From: Actinobacteria bacterium OV320
GTDB lineage: Bacteria > Actinomycetota > Actinomycetes > Streptomycetales > Streptomycetaceae
NCBI GenBank assembly: GCA_001298545.1
Contig: LJCX01000027.1
Span: forward strand, 372,001 to 436,000
Direction: 5' to 3'
Length of the DNA: 64,000 nucleotides
A program made the translations under genes and the position numbers. The notes under the pieces were generated by a model. The model made no database searches. It had not been told where the DNA came from and saw nothing but the letters and a program-made list of their open reading frames with translations. Numbering within the stretch: position 1 is the stretch's first letter; every line of letters starts with the position of its first letter. Below are positions 1 to 7,266 of the stretch, piece after piece.

Positions 1-744
1 AAGATGTACCGGGGGCGGGCCGGGTCGATGCCGGCGCACGACCCCGCGCCGAAGACCTGGCTGGACGTCGGCACCGGGCACGGTCACTTCTGCGCGGTCG
101 CCCGGGAGGTGCTGCCGGGGACGACGTTCGACGGGCTGGACTTCACCGACGGCGTCGAACTCGCCGAGCGGGAGGGCCGGGTGGAGCACGGCTACCGGGG
201 CGCGTTCCCCGAGCTGGCGCCCGAACTCGCCGCCCGCTACGACGTGGTGAGCATGTTCCACTACCTGGAGCACAGCACCGACCCCGACCTCGAACTGCGC
301 GCCGCGCATCAGACGGTGCGCCCCGGTGGTCATCTCCTCATCGAGGTGCCGGACCCCGAGAGCCGCTACGCGCGGCTGCTGGGCCGCTGGTGGCTGCCCT
401 GGCTCCAGCCGCAGCATCTGCACTTCGTGCCGGTGGCCAATCTGCGGGAACGGCTCACGCGGCTCGGCTTCACGGTGGTGGCGGAGCAGCATGCCGAGCC
501 GCACGACCCGGTCGACCTGCTGGCCGCCGTATGGCTGGCGCTGGACCACGCGGCGCCGCGCGACGACGCGCCGTGGCTGCCCGGGCCGCCGGGCGCGCTG
601 CGCCGCACGCTGCGCGGGGCACTGCTGGTCGCCGGGATCCCGGCGCTGATCGCGGGCACCCTGCTCGACCGGTTCGCGGTGCGTCCGCTCGCGCACCGGC
701 TCGGTGTGTCCAACGCGTACCGGATCGTGGCCCGGCGCGACTGA
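1..744 (+). CDS. Class I SAM-dependent methyltransferase, 5'-truncated by window edge
   Basis: The reading frame is open from the first base, so the gene almost certainly begins upstream of the window; the first visible ATG is at 4. The visible product is about 247 residues. A Rossmann methyltransferase core opens with the SAM-binding motif DVGTGHGHF near residue 22, followed by an acidic GLDF strand end and the motif-IV-like FHYLEHSTDP, then the RPGGHLLIEVPDPE strand. This is the Methyltransf_23/ubiE-like pattern found on polysaccharide or lipid methyltransferases. A hydrophobic stretch near the C-terminus (GALLVAGIPALIAGTLL) suggests membrane association. The substrate is not deducible. It is followed 100 bp later by a hydrolase on the same strand, which may or may not be co-transcribed. 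Confidence 0.8.
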   Translation, partial: KMYRGRAGSMPAHDPAPKTWLDVGTGHGHFCAVAREVLPGTTFDGLDFTDGVELAEREGRVEHGYRGAFPELAPELAARYDVVSMFHYLEHSTDPDLELRAAHQTVRPGGHLLIEVPDPESRYARLLGRWWLPWLQPQHLHFVPVANLRERLTRLGFTVVAEQHAEPHDPVDLLAAVWLALDHAAPRDDAPWLPGPPGALRRTLRGALLVAGIPALIAGTLLDRFAVRPLAHRLGVSNAYRIVARRD

Positions 745-844
745 CGGACCGGTGCGCGCGCGGGTCCCGCCGTGCTAGCTTCGCCCCGTTCTCTTCAACA
801 GGAATCCTGATGATCGACGGCACGGCTCGACGAACGGAACGCGC

Positions 845-1798
845 ATGTCCCTCCTGGCCAGACCGGCGGTGGCCGCCCTCGCCGCCAAGACGATGCAGGG
901 CCTCACCGGGCTGGCGAGCCGCCGTTCCGGCGGTCCCGGCTCCATCGCCGACGGGCAGGCCCGTTTCCCGGAGCACCCCCGCGCGGTGCGGGAGCTGACG
1001 GTGCCGACCTCCGTCGCCCCGGCACAGGTCACGGTGTACGCACCCCCGGCCGGGACGGCGGCGCCCGCGCCCGTCCACGTCAACTTCCACGGTGGCGGCT
1101 ATGTCGTGTCGATGCCGGAGCTCGACGACGGGCTCTGCCGGTGGCTGGCCGCCGAGGCGGGGGTGGTCGTGGTCAACGTGAAGTACGTCGTCGCCCCGCA
1201 GCACCCGTTCCCGGCCCCGCCGACGCAGGCCTTCGAGGTGGTGCGCTGGGTCGCCGAGCACGGCGCGGAGCACGGCTGGGACGGCGGGCGGCTCACCGTG
1301 GGCGGACAGAGCGCGGGCGGCGGACTCACGGCCGCCGTGGCCCGCCAGGCCCTGGAACAGGGCGGGCCCGCGATCGCCCTCCAGGTGCTGCACTACCCAC
1401 CGCTGGACCTCGCCACCAGCGCGAAGGACAAGAAGGCGGCGGTCGCGAGGCCCGTGCTGCGGCCCTGGATGGCCGAGATCTTCGACACCTCGTACGTGCC
1501 GGATCCGCGCGAGCGCGCCCACCGGCTCGTCTCGCCCGCCCACGCCTCCGACACGGCCGACCTGACGGGCATCGCTCCGGCGCTGGTCATCACGGCCGAG
1601 TACGACCTGCTCAGGAACGAGGCGGTGCGCTACGCGGAGCGGCTGCGCGCGGCCGGTGCCCTCGTCGAGCACCATGACCTCGCCGGGGCCGACCACGGCT
1701 ACGACACCAAGGACGACGAACGAGCCCGGACCACCTACGCGCTGATCGCCCGTCATCTTCGACGGGCGACCGACGCCGGTGGGTCACAAGCCTCTTGA
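845..1798 (+). CDS. Alpha/beta hydrolase, hormone-sensitive-lipase family
   Basis: The 317-residue protein carries the HSL-family oxyanion motif HGGGY around residue 81, the nucleophile elbow GQSAGGG around residue 157, and a C-terminal Asp and His (AEYDLLRNE and GADHGYD) that complete a Ser-Asp-His triad. Members of this family hydrolyse short acyl esters or act on lipids; the substrate cannot be told from sequence. There is no signal peptide, so it is probably cytoplasmic. The ATG at 845 follows a GGAACGCGC ribosome-binding-like sequence. It lies on the plus strand and converges on the catabolic block that starts at 1932, so it is not part of that operon. Confidence 0.85.
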   Translation: MSLLARPAVAALAAKTMQGLTGLASRRSGGPGSIADGQARFPEHPRAVRELTVPTSVAPAQVTVYAPPAGTAAPAPVHVNFHGGGYVVSMPELDDGLCRWLAAEAGVVVVNVKYVVAPQHPFPAPPTQAFEVVRWVAEHGAEHGWDGGRLTVGGQSAGGGLTAAVARQALEQGGPAIALQVLHYPPLDLATSAKDKKAAVARPVLRPWMAEIFDTSYVPDPRERAHRLVSPAHASDTADLTGIAPALVITAEYDLLRNEAVRYAERLRAAGALVEHHDLAGADHGYDTKDDERARTTYALIARHLRRATDAGGSQAS

Positions 1799-1818
1799 GG
1801 TTGCGAGGGGGCGGGAGG

Positions 1819-1842
1819 GCGCGTCCGCCGCACCGGACGCCG
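1819..1842. terminator. Possible hairpin between convergent genes
   Basis: A GC-rich inverted repeat (GTCCG/CGGAC core with flanking GGCG/CGCC) lies between the stop of the plus-strand hydrolase at 1798 and the stop of the minus-strand dehydrogenase at 1932. There is no T tract, which is common for Streptomyces terminators. The assignment rests only on position and base pairing. Confidence 0.35.
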
Positions 1843-1931
1843 CCCGGGTGGTCCGCAGGCGTCCTCCGCCGCACCGGCGTGCCCGGCCACCACCCCCTCC
1901 CCGGGTCGTCGCCCCGGGCAGCCACTGCCCC

Positions 1932-3002
1932 CTAGCCGGCGGCCTCCGGCAGGGCGACGCCCAGCTTCTCGGCACGCTCGGCCAGGTCGCGCCACACCTT
2001 GGGCGCCACCGGGACGCCCTTCTCCCCACGGCCGACCGCCACGGCGGCACTGCGCTCGCCCGGGTAGAACACGCCCTGCGCGCCGTCCGCGGCCGGCAGA
2101 CCCTTGAGCGTGTCCAGCGTGGCGTCCACGGACTCGGTGAAGGCGTCCGCGCCCCCGAAGGCGGCCGGGTCGACGGCGATGAGCAGGGCGTTCTGACGGT
2201 GCTTGCGGCCGGCCGGGTCGTCCGAGTGGAACGACGCGAAGATCGGCGCCCCCACGAGCACGCTGGTCAGCAGCTCGAAGGCGAGGGACATGCCGGAGCC
2301 CTTCGCCCCGCCGAGCGGGAGCGGCATGACCGCCTTCTCGGGATCGGTGGTCGGGGTGCCGTCCTCGGTGGCGGCAGCGCCTTCCGGCAGCGGGGTGCCG
2401 CTCGCCTTCGCCTGCCGGATCTTGCCGAGCGCGATGGTGGCGGTGGCCATGTCCAGGAGCAGCGGCGCATGCGCCGACGAGGAGTCGGTGGGGACGGCGA
2501 TGGCGAGCGGACTGGTGGCGACCGCCGCTCCCCTGACGCCGGTGTAGCCCATGTTCGGCATCCCGGCGACGAAGCCGATGCCGACCAGGCCCTGCTCGGC
2601 GATCTTCGACACGTAGTAGCCGATCGCGCCGGTGTGCACCGTGCGGCGTACGCCCACCGCGGCGATGCCGGTCGTCCGCGCCCTGGTCACGGCCTCGTCG
2701 GCCGCCGCGCTGAGGGCCACCGGGCCGGGGGCGCGGTCGGCGTCCAGGACGGCCGCGGCCGGGGTGGTGGACTCGACCGTGATCCGGGCGTCGGCGTTGG
2801 CGACGCCCTTCTCCAGCAGGTCCAGGTAGGCGGGGACCCGGGCGATGCCGTGCGAGTCGACGCCGCGCAGCGCGGCCCAGACGAACACGTCGGCGGTGGT
2901 GCGGGCGTGTTCGGCGCGCAGACCGCCCTTCTCGAGGAGGGCCGCGGAGAAGGTGCGCAGATCCTCCGCGGGCACCAGGATCTTCGTGGGTGGGGTGGAC
3001 AT
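1932..3002 (-). CDS. Ldh2/MDH2-family malate/L-lactate-type dehydrogenase
   Basis: The 356-residue protein belongs to the NAD(P)H-dependent Ldh2 family (malate, sulfolactate, ureidoglycolate and delta-piperideine dehydrogenases), which oxidises 2-hydroxyacids or reduces 2-oxoacids and is unrelated to classical Rossmann LDHs. Recognisable parts are the N-terminal helical domain (LRTFSAALLEKGG), RGVDSHGIARVP with the conserved Ser-His, the VHTGAIGYYVSKIAEQG segment with the conserved His, and GGAKGSGMSLAFELL near residue 255. The ATG at 3002 has AGGAGG upstream; a longer frame to 3200 runs antisense-like into the ThDP gene and is not used. It is the last gene after the ThDP enzyme (19 bp gap). 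In context it would interconvert a 2-oxoacid made or consumed by that enzyme. Confidence 0.85.
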   Translation of the reverse strand: MSTPPTKILVPAEDLRTFSAALLEKGGLRAEHARTTADVFVWAALRGVDSHGIARVPAYLDLLEKGVANADARITVESTTPAAAVLDADRAPGPVALSAAADEAVTRARTTGIAAVGVRRTVHTGAIGYYVSKIAEQGLVGIGFVAGMPNMGYTGVRGAAVATSPLAIAVPTDSSSAHAPLLLDMATATIALGKIRQAKASGTPLPEGAAATEDGTPTTDPEKAVMPLPLGGAKGSGMSLAFELLTSVLVGAPIFASFHSDDPAGRKHRQNALLIAVDPAAFGGADAFTESVDATLDTLKGLPAADGAQGVFYPGERSAAVAVGRGEKGVPVAPKVWRDLAERAEKLGVALPEAAG

Positions 3003-3021
3003 GGTGGCGGTGCCTCCTGGT

Positions 3022-4740
3022 TCAGCGGGTGACGAGGACGTCGACGACGGCGGTGGTGCCCTCCGCCACGGCCTTGAGGGCGCGCTCGAGGGCGGGCCCG
3101 AGCGCCTGCGAGGTGTCGACGGTCTCGGTGTGCATGCCGAACGGCTCGGCGAACTGGGCCAGTCGGGGCAGGCGGTGCAGGTCGGTGCCGAGCCATTCAC
3201 CGGTCTCGGCGGCCGCTCCGTCGGGATAGAACCTGCGGTGGTTGAGGTTCATCGACTTGTAGACGCGGTTGTTGAACACCACGATGAGCAGCGGGAGTTC
3301 GTACGCCTTGCTCGCGTCGTACGACGGGACGACCGGGTTGTAGGCGAACGCGCCGTCGCCGATGGTGAGGACCACCGGCCGTTCCCCGGCGGCGAGTTTG
3401 ACGCCGAGCGCGACCGCGATGCCCTGGCCGAGGCCGCCCTGCACATAGAAGTACGAGTCGGGGGCGGCCGTGCGCAGGTGCCGCTTGACGACGCGGCTGT
3501 GGGTGATGGTCTCGTCGACGACGATGCCGTCCGCGCCGTCGAGCAGCTCGCGCAGCATGGCGGCGACCAGCACCGGGTCCACGCCCTCGGTCTGCCGCTG
3601 CGCCTTTGCCCTGGTCTCGGCGTCGGCGACGGCGGCCCGCTCGGCGGCGTGCCGCTCGTCCTGCGCGGTGCGCCGTACGGCGACGGCGGCCTCGTCGAGA
3701 TCCTTCGCCCGCTTGGCGAGCTGGCGCAGCGTGTTGGCGACGTTGCCCTCCAGGTACGCGTCGGCGAACAGGACTTGGTAGACGACGTGCGGACGCTGGG
3801 GCACCTCGTCGATGACGACGACCTGTGCCTTCGAGGGGCGGCGGGACGGCGGGTAGAACGGGGCACGGCAGTTGACGAGGAGGATGAGGTCCGCCTCGTC
3901 CATCCACGGGCCGATGTCGCTGCCGGCGTGCAGCGGGTGGGTGCGCGGGAAGTTGCCGCACACCGCGGAGTCCGGTTCGACGACCGGGATGTTCCAGGCC
4001 TCGGCGAAGGCGACGAGGGCCTCGAAGCCGCCCGCCTCCCGGCCGGCGGTCTCGGTGACGATGACCGGGTTCCTCGCCTCGCGGATCAGCCGGGCGACCG
4101 GGTCGACCTCCTCGGGCGAGCTGTGCGTGGAGCCCGGCGGCACGATGGGCTTGGCCTCGCGGCCGTCCCAGTCCTCCAGCAGGATCTCCAGCGGGACGTT
4201 CAGGTACGCCGGACCGGCCGGGGCCCGCCAGGCCAGCTCGGCCGCCCGCGTGACCATGGTGGGCAGGGTGTGGACGCTGGCGGCCTCGGTGGACCACTTG
4301 GTGAACGGGGTCGCGACGCCGTGCGGGCCGCCCACGATGGACAGGTTCCGGTACCACTGGCCGCCCGGGTCCTGCCCGGGGCCGTCCCCGTAGGTGGTCG
4401 ACTCCGAGGAGCTGACCACCATCGGGACACCGGCGAGCAGCGCCCCGTGGACGGCCATCGAGCCCTGGAGCAGGCCGGGGGCCGCGTGCAGCAGCACGCC
4501 CTGCGGCCGGCGGCTGACCAGGCCGTAGCCGGTGGCCATGCCCACGGCGACGGTCTCGTGGGTCAGGTCCAGGTACCGCGGGCAGGGCAGTCCGTCCCGG
4601 TGGCGCCGGGCGAGGGACTCCCATACCGGGGCCCACTCGGACCCGGACGAGCAGAACAGGTAGTGGGCGCCGACGGCGTTGAAGGCGGTGACGAGGGCGT
4701 CTCCGCCGTCGGCGCCCGGTGCGGTGGTGGTGTCGGTCAT
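3022..4740 (-). CDS. Thiamine-diphosphate-dependent decarboxylase/lyase (benzoylformate decarboxylase/acetolactate synthase superfamily)
   Basis: The 572-residue protein shows the three-domain ThDP architecture. The catalytic Glu sits in DLTHETVAVG (Glu62), which activates the cofactor. A central domain runs over residues 200-340. The C-terminal diphosphate-binding motif starts GDG at 461 and closes with NN at 490-491. Family members decarboxylate 2-oxoacids or condense and cleave C-C bonds; closest-looking types are benzoylformate decarboxylase, 2-hydroxyacyl-CoA lyase and the IolD-like hydrolases. The substrate cannot be fixed. The ATG at 4740 is preceded by GAGGAAG. It sits 13 bp after the amidohydrolase and 19 bp before the Ldh2 dehydrogenase, so these three probably form one transcript processing an acyclic oxoacid. 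Confidence 0.85.
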   Translation of the reverse strand: MTDTTTAPGADGGDALVTAFNAVGAHYLFCSSGSEWAPVWESLARRHRDGLPCPRYLDLTHETVAVGMATGYGLVSRRPQGVLLHAAPGLLQGSMAVHGALLAGVPMVVSSSESTTYGDGPGQDPGGQWYRNLSIVGGPHGVATPFTKWSTEAASVHTLPTMVTRAAELAWRAPAGPAYLNVPLEILLEDWDGREAKPIVPPGSTHSSPEEVDPVARLIREARNPVIVTETAGREAGGFEALVAFAEAWNIPVVEPDSAVCGNFPRTHPLHAGSDIGPWMDEADLILLVNCRAPFYPPSRRPSKAQVVVIDEVPQRPHVVYQVLFADAYLEGNVANTLRQLAKRAKDLDEAAVAVRRTAQDERHAAERAAVADAETRAKAQRQTEGVDPVLVAAMLRELLDGADGIVVDETITHSRVVKRHLRTAAPDSYFYVQGGLGQGIAVALGVKLAAGERPVVLTIGDGAFAYNPVVPSYDASKAYELPLLIVVFNNRVYKSMNLNHRRFYPDGAAAETGEWLGTDLHRLPRLAQFAEPFGMHTETVDTSQALGPALERALKAVAEGTTAVVDVLVTR

Positions 4741-4753
4741 CTCGCGTGCTTCC

Positions 4754-5614
4754 TCAGCCCTCGATCGGCCAGTTCAGGACCTCGGAGATACCGCGGCCCA
4801 TGATCCACTCCAGCTCCTCGGGCGTGAAGTCCCAGTGCTTGGTGAACTGCTCGATGGTGTCGGTGTAGGTGATGCCGTGACCCAGCAGGCGGGTGATGTC
4901 GGTGCCGTAGAAGCAGCGCTGCGGGCCCATCTTGTCGACCATCTCGCGCACGTACTTCTGGATGTTGTTGTTCGGGAACGGCTGCGTCGAGTAGCCGGGC
5001 AGCGCGGACACCTTGACGTAGATGTTCGGGTGGGCCGCGAGGTCCGCGGTCTCCGCCACCCAGTATCCGATCGCGTCGTCGACGCAGCGCGCCATGATGC
5101 CCATGTGGTCGATGATGATCTTCAGCTCGGGGTGCTTGGCGGCGATCTCTCCGAGCTCACGCTTCCAGATCGGGGCGTGCACCATGGTGGGGATGCCGAG
5201 CTCCGCGGCGACGGGCCAGTACCAGTCGTTGGTGCCGTCGATCATCCAGTTGCGGTCCTGCGGCCGGTGGAAGGTGAGTCGCGTGCCCTTGATGTGCGGG
5301 TTCTGCGCGAAGTCCTTCAGCATGGCCTTGCCCTCTTCGGGCTTGTTCTGCGGGATGCGGGCCATGATGCCGAAGCGGTCCGGGTGCGCCTCACAGGCTT
5401 CCAGGGCGTAGTCGATGCGGTCGCCCTCCCAGGACGGCGGCAGGATCAGCGCGCGGTTCACGCCGGCCTCGTCCATCAGCTCGAGGGCCTCCTCGTAGGA
5501 GAAGGGGTCCTCGCGGTGGCCGTTGAGGCGGATCCGCTCCCGGGCGCCCGGGACCCAGGGGCGGTCCGGGGTCTCTTCCAGCCAGATGTGGATCTGCGTG
5601 TCGACGACGAACAT
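4754..5614 (-). CDS. Amidohydrolase-2 family TIM-barrel hydrolase/lactonase
   Basis: The 286-residue protein starts MFVVDTQIHIW, the degenerate HxH strand of the amidohydrolase_2 family, and continues with IPTMVHAP, LKIIIDHMG and a late CFYGTDIT strand bearing the catalytic Asp. This family includes 2-pyrone-4,6-dicarboxylate lactonase (LigI), 4-sulfomuconolactonase, gamma-resorcylate decarboxylase and ACMSD; aromatic-pathway context makes a lactonase or decarboxylase most likely. The ATG at 5614 follows a GAGAAAG-type ribosome-binding site. The frame stays open for about 190 codons upstream, but that part is built from intergenic repeats and is not coding. It is the first gene of the amidohydrolase, ThDP, Ldh2 transcript. 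Confidence 0.82.
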   Translation of the reverse strand: MFVVDTQIHIWLEETPDRPWVPGARERIRLNGHREDPFSYEEALELMDEAGVNRALILPPSWEGDRIDYALEACEAHPDRFGIMARIPQNKPEEGKAMLKDFAQNPHIKGTRLTFHRPQDRNWMIDGTNDWYWPVAAELGIPTMVHAPIWKRELGEIAAKHPELKIIIDHMGIMARCVDDAIGYWVAETADLAAHPNIYVKVSALPGYSTQPFPNNNIQKYVREMVDKMGPQRCFYGTDITRLLGHGITYTDTIEQFTKHWDFTPEELEWIMGRGISEVLNWPIEG

Positions 5615-5723
5615 GTCCCGTACTTCTTTCTCTCGGTAGGGCACGTGGTGAGGCGTTGCGGAGGGAACGCTAGGGGGCCGCAACGGCCTTGCGGAGCCTC
5701 TGGGAGCGCAAGCTGTTGTTGCG

Positions 5724-5753
5724 TGAAAGTGCGCTGTTCGCAGGGCACTTTCA
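5724..5753. promoter_or_regulatory. Perfect inverted repeat TGAAAGTGC-N12-GCACTTTCA
   Basis: Both 9-bp arms match exactly around a 12-bp spacer, about 110 bp upstream of the amidohydrolase start. The geometry suits either an operator for a dimeric regulator or an attenuator-like hairpin in the leader RNA. The distal arm ends 2 bp before the first TTGCGCAA palindrome. Confidence 0.45.
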
Positions 5754-5755
5754 GG

Positions 5756-5836
5756 TTGCGCAAGCGGTCGTCGAAAGCGGTTTCCGCGCCTGTTGCGCAA
5801 CCTGTTGCGCAACAGGCTTCTCGGCCGGTTGCGCAA
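5756..5836. repeat. Cluster of four TTGCGCAA palindromes
   Basis: Exact copies begin at 5756, 5793, 5805 and 5829; three are extended as GTTGCGCAAC. Degenerate relatives TTGCACAA (5866) and TTGCGGAA (5915) continue into the tandem array. An 8-mer with four A/T positions is rare in this base composition, so four copies in 81 bp are not chance. The half-sequence GTTGCGC is also the arm of the inverted repeat upstream of the meta-cleavage operon at 15259-15277. Confidence 0.6.
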
Positions 5837-5855
5837 CAGGTTTCTCCGCCTGGCG

Positions 5856-6017
5856 CGGCGGCCTGTTGCACAACCGGTTTCCCGGCCTGTTTCCCGGCCT
5901 GCGTCGGCGGCCTGTTGCGGAACCGGTTTCTCGGCCTGCTCCTGAGCCTGCGTCGACGGCCTGCTCCTCAGCCCGCGTCGGCGCCTTGCTCCTCGGCCTG
6001 CTTCGGCGGCCTGTTTC
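5856..6017. repeat. Degenerate 24-25-bp tandem repeat array
   Basis: Two consecutive 49-bp units (5856-5904 and 5905-5953) align with few differences, and each splits into two halves of about 24-25 bp. They are followed by 25-bp copies at 5954-5978 and 5979-6003 and a partial copy to the lhgO stop. The shared core is CGGCGGCCTG followed by a pyrimidine-rich block and GGCCTGCGT. The array abuts lhgO exactly, so it may have grown from its 3' end. Confidence 0.7.
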
Positions 6018-7229
6018 TCAGCTGTTGCCGGAAGCGCGGTCGAAAACGGCTTCGACGATGTGCTCGGCGATCGCCATGGAGGCCGTCGCGGCCGGCGAGG
6101 GCGCGTTGCGGACGGCGGTGACCCGGCCCACCCGATGGATACGGAAGTCGTCCACGAGGGTGCCGTCCCGGTCCAGGGCCTGGGCGCGCACACCCGCGCC
6201 GCCGCGTACGACGTCCTGGACGCCGACCGCGGGAACGTACAGCTTGGCGTCCTTCATGAAGGACGCCGCCGAGAACGACCCGCGGTACTCCTTGACGCCG
6301 GTGCGCCAGTGCTGGGCCGCCATCTTCCAGACGCCGGGGTAGGCGGCGAGGCCGAGCAGGTCCCTCGGGGAGATCCGGGTGCGGGTGTACCCCTCCCTGG
6401 CCAGGGCCAGGACCGCGTTGGGGCCGACCTCCACCGAGCCGTCGACGCGGGGCGTGAAGTGGACGCCGAGGAACGGGTAACGGGGGTCCGGCACCGGGTA
6501 GATCAGGCCCCGCACCAGGTCCGTCTTCTCCGGCCTGAGCAGCATGTACTCGCCCCGGAACGGGACGATCCGCGGCTCCCGCCGGTCCTGCGCGAGGCCG
6601 GCCACGGTGTCGGAGTGCAGCCCCGCGCACAGGATCAGCCGGTCCACCCGCTCGCGCCGCGGTCCGGAGACCACCTCGATGCCGCCGGGCACCTCGGTGA
6701 GGGAGGTGACCGGGAAGCCCGTCCGCACCTCTCCCCCGGAGCCGGCCACGTCCTCGGCGAAGGCACGGGCGATCGCCGGGTAGTCGGTGATCGCGGTGCG
6801 CGGGGAGTACAGGGCCGCGACACCGCCGGCGTTCGGCTCGATCTCCCGGATCTCCTCGCGGGAGACCTTCCGCAGCTCGGGCACATGGTTGTTCCTGGCC
6901 CGGTCGTACAGGGCGTTCATCCGGCCGAGCTCGTCCTCGCGGACCGCCACCACCAGTTTGCCGATCTCGCGGTACGGCAGCTCGCGGTCCTCGCAGTACG
7001 CGCGGAGCAGGGCCACGCCCCGTACCGTCAGCTCGGCCTTGAGACTGCCGGGCGTGTAGTAGATGCCGGCGTGCACGACGCCCGAGTTGTGGCCGGTCTG
7101 GTGGAGCGCGACCTCCCGCTCCTTCTCGAAGACCACGACCCGGGTGCCGGGCCTGCTCAGGGCGATCTCGCGGGCCGTGGCCAGACCCACGATCCCGGCG
7201 CCGACGATGCCGATCGTCTCGTCAGCCAT
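6018..7229 (-). CDS. lhgO: L-2-hydroxyglutarate oxidase (FAD-dependent)
   Basis: The 403-residue flavoprotein begins with the dinucleotide motif IGIVGAGIVG (GxGxxG at 10-15), followed by an acidic FEKE strand end and the signature HQTGHNSGVVHAGIYY typical of LhgO/YgaF. The C-terminal half has GVQDVVRGGAGVRAQA, the FAD O2'-binding region of the DAO fold. Such enzymes oxidise L-2-hydroxyglutarate to 2-oxoglutarate and pass electrons to the quinone pool. The ATG at 7229 has an AGGAGGTGCC ribosome-binding site. It lies 37 bp after the aldehyde dehydrogenase gene, so the two are probably co-transcribed. In this neighbourhood the substrate could be another 2-hydroxydiacid. Confidence 0.85.
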   Translation of the reverse strand: MADETIGIVGAGIVGLATAREIALSRPGTRVVVFEKEREVALHQTGHNSGVVHAGIYYTPGSLKAELTVRGVALLRAYCEDRELPYREIGKLVVAVREDELGRMNALYDRARNNHVPELRKVSREEIREIEPNAGGVAALYSPRTAITDYPAIARAFAEDVAGSGGEVRTGFPVTSLTEVPGGIEVVSGPRRERVDRLILCAGLHSDTVAGLAQDRREPRIVPFRGEYMLLRPEKTDLVRGLIYPVPDPRYPFLGVHFTPRVDGSVEVGPNAVLALAREGYTRTRISPRDLLGLAAYPGVWKMAAQHWRTGVKEYRGSFSAASFMKDAKLYVPAVGVQDVVRGGAGVRAQALDRDGTLVDDFRIHRVGRVTAVRNAPSPAATASMAIAEHIVEAVFDRASGNS

Positions 7230-7266
7230 CGGCACCTCCTCTCTCTGTAGTCGCTGCTCACGATCG

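Larger units (their letters stand above)
5615..6017. other. 403-bp repeat-rich intergenic region, probable promoter/operator zone
   Basis: No gene is supported here. Reading from the amidohydrolase start outward it holds an ordinary stretch to about 5720, a perfect 9-bp inverted repeat (5724-5753), a cluster of TTGCGCAA palindromes (5756-5836), and a degenerate tandem array of 24-25-bp units reaching the lhgO stop codon. Several frames remain open across it, but 25-bp units shift frame each time and give low-complexity Ala/Arg/Cys runs, so none looks translated. It separates lhgO from the amidohydrolase and probably contains the latter's promoter. Confidence 0.7.

Noticed and set aside
470..1756. 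428-codon minus-strand frame over the first hydrolase
   Set aside because: Antisense to the HSL-type hydrolase with intact triad motifs; product is Arg/Gly-rich without any domain.
4754..6193. Amidohydrolase with a 190-residue N-terminal extension
   Set aside because: The extension is translated repeat DNA and lacks a ribosome-binding site; the family start MFVVDTQIHIW at 5614 has one.
5689..6342. Plus-strand frame with a CCATCCATG-type Cys/Ala/Thr repeat protein
   Set aside because: It is produced by the TTGCGCAA and 25-bp repeats and continues antisense into lhgO; the 25-bp unit would shift frame between copies.
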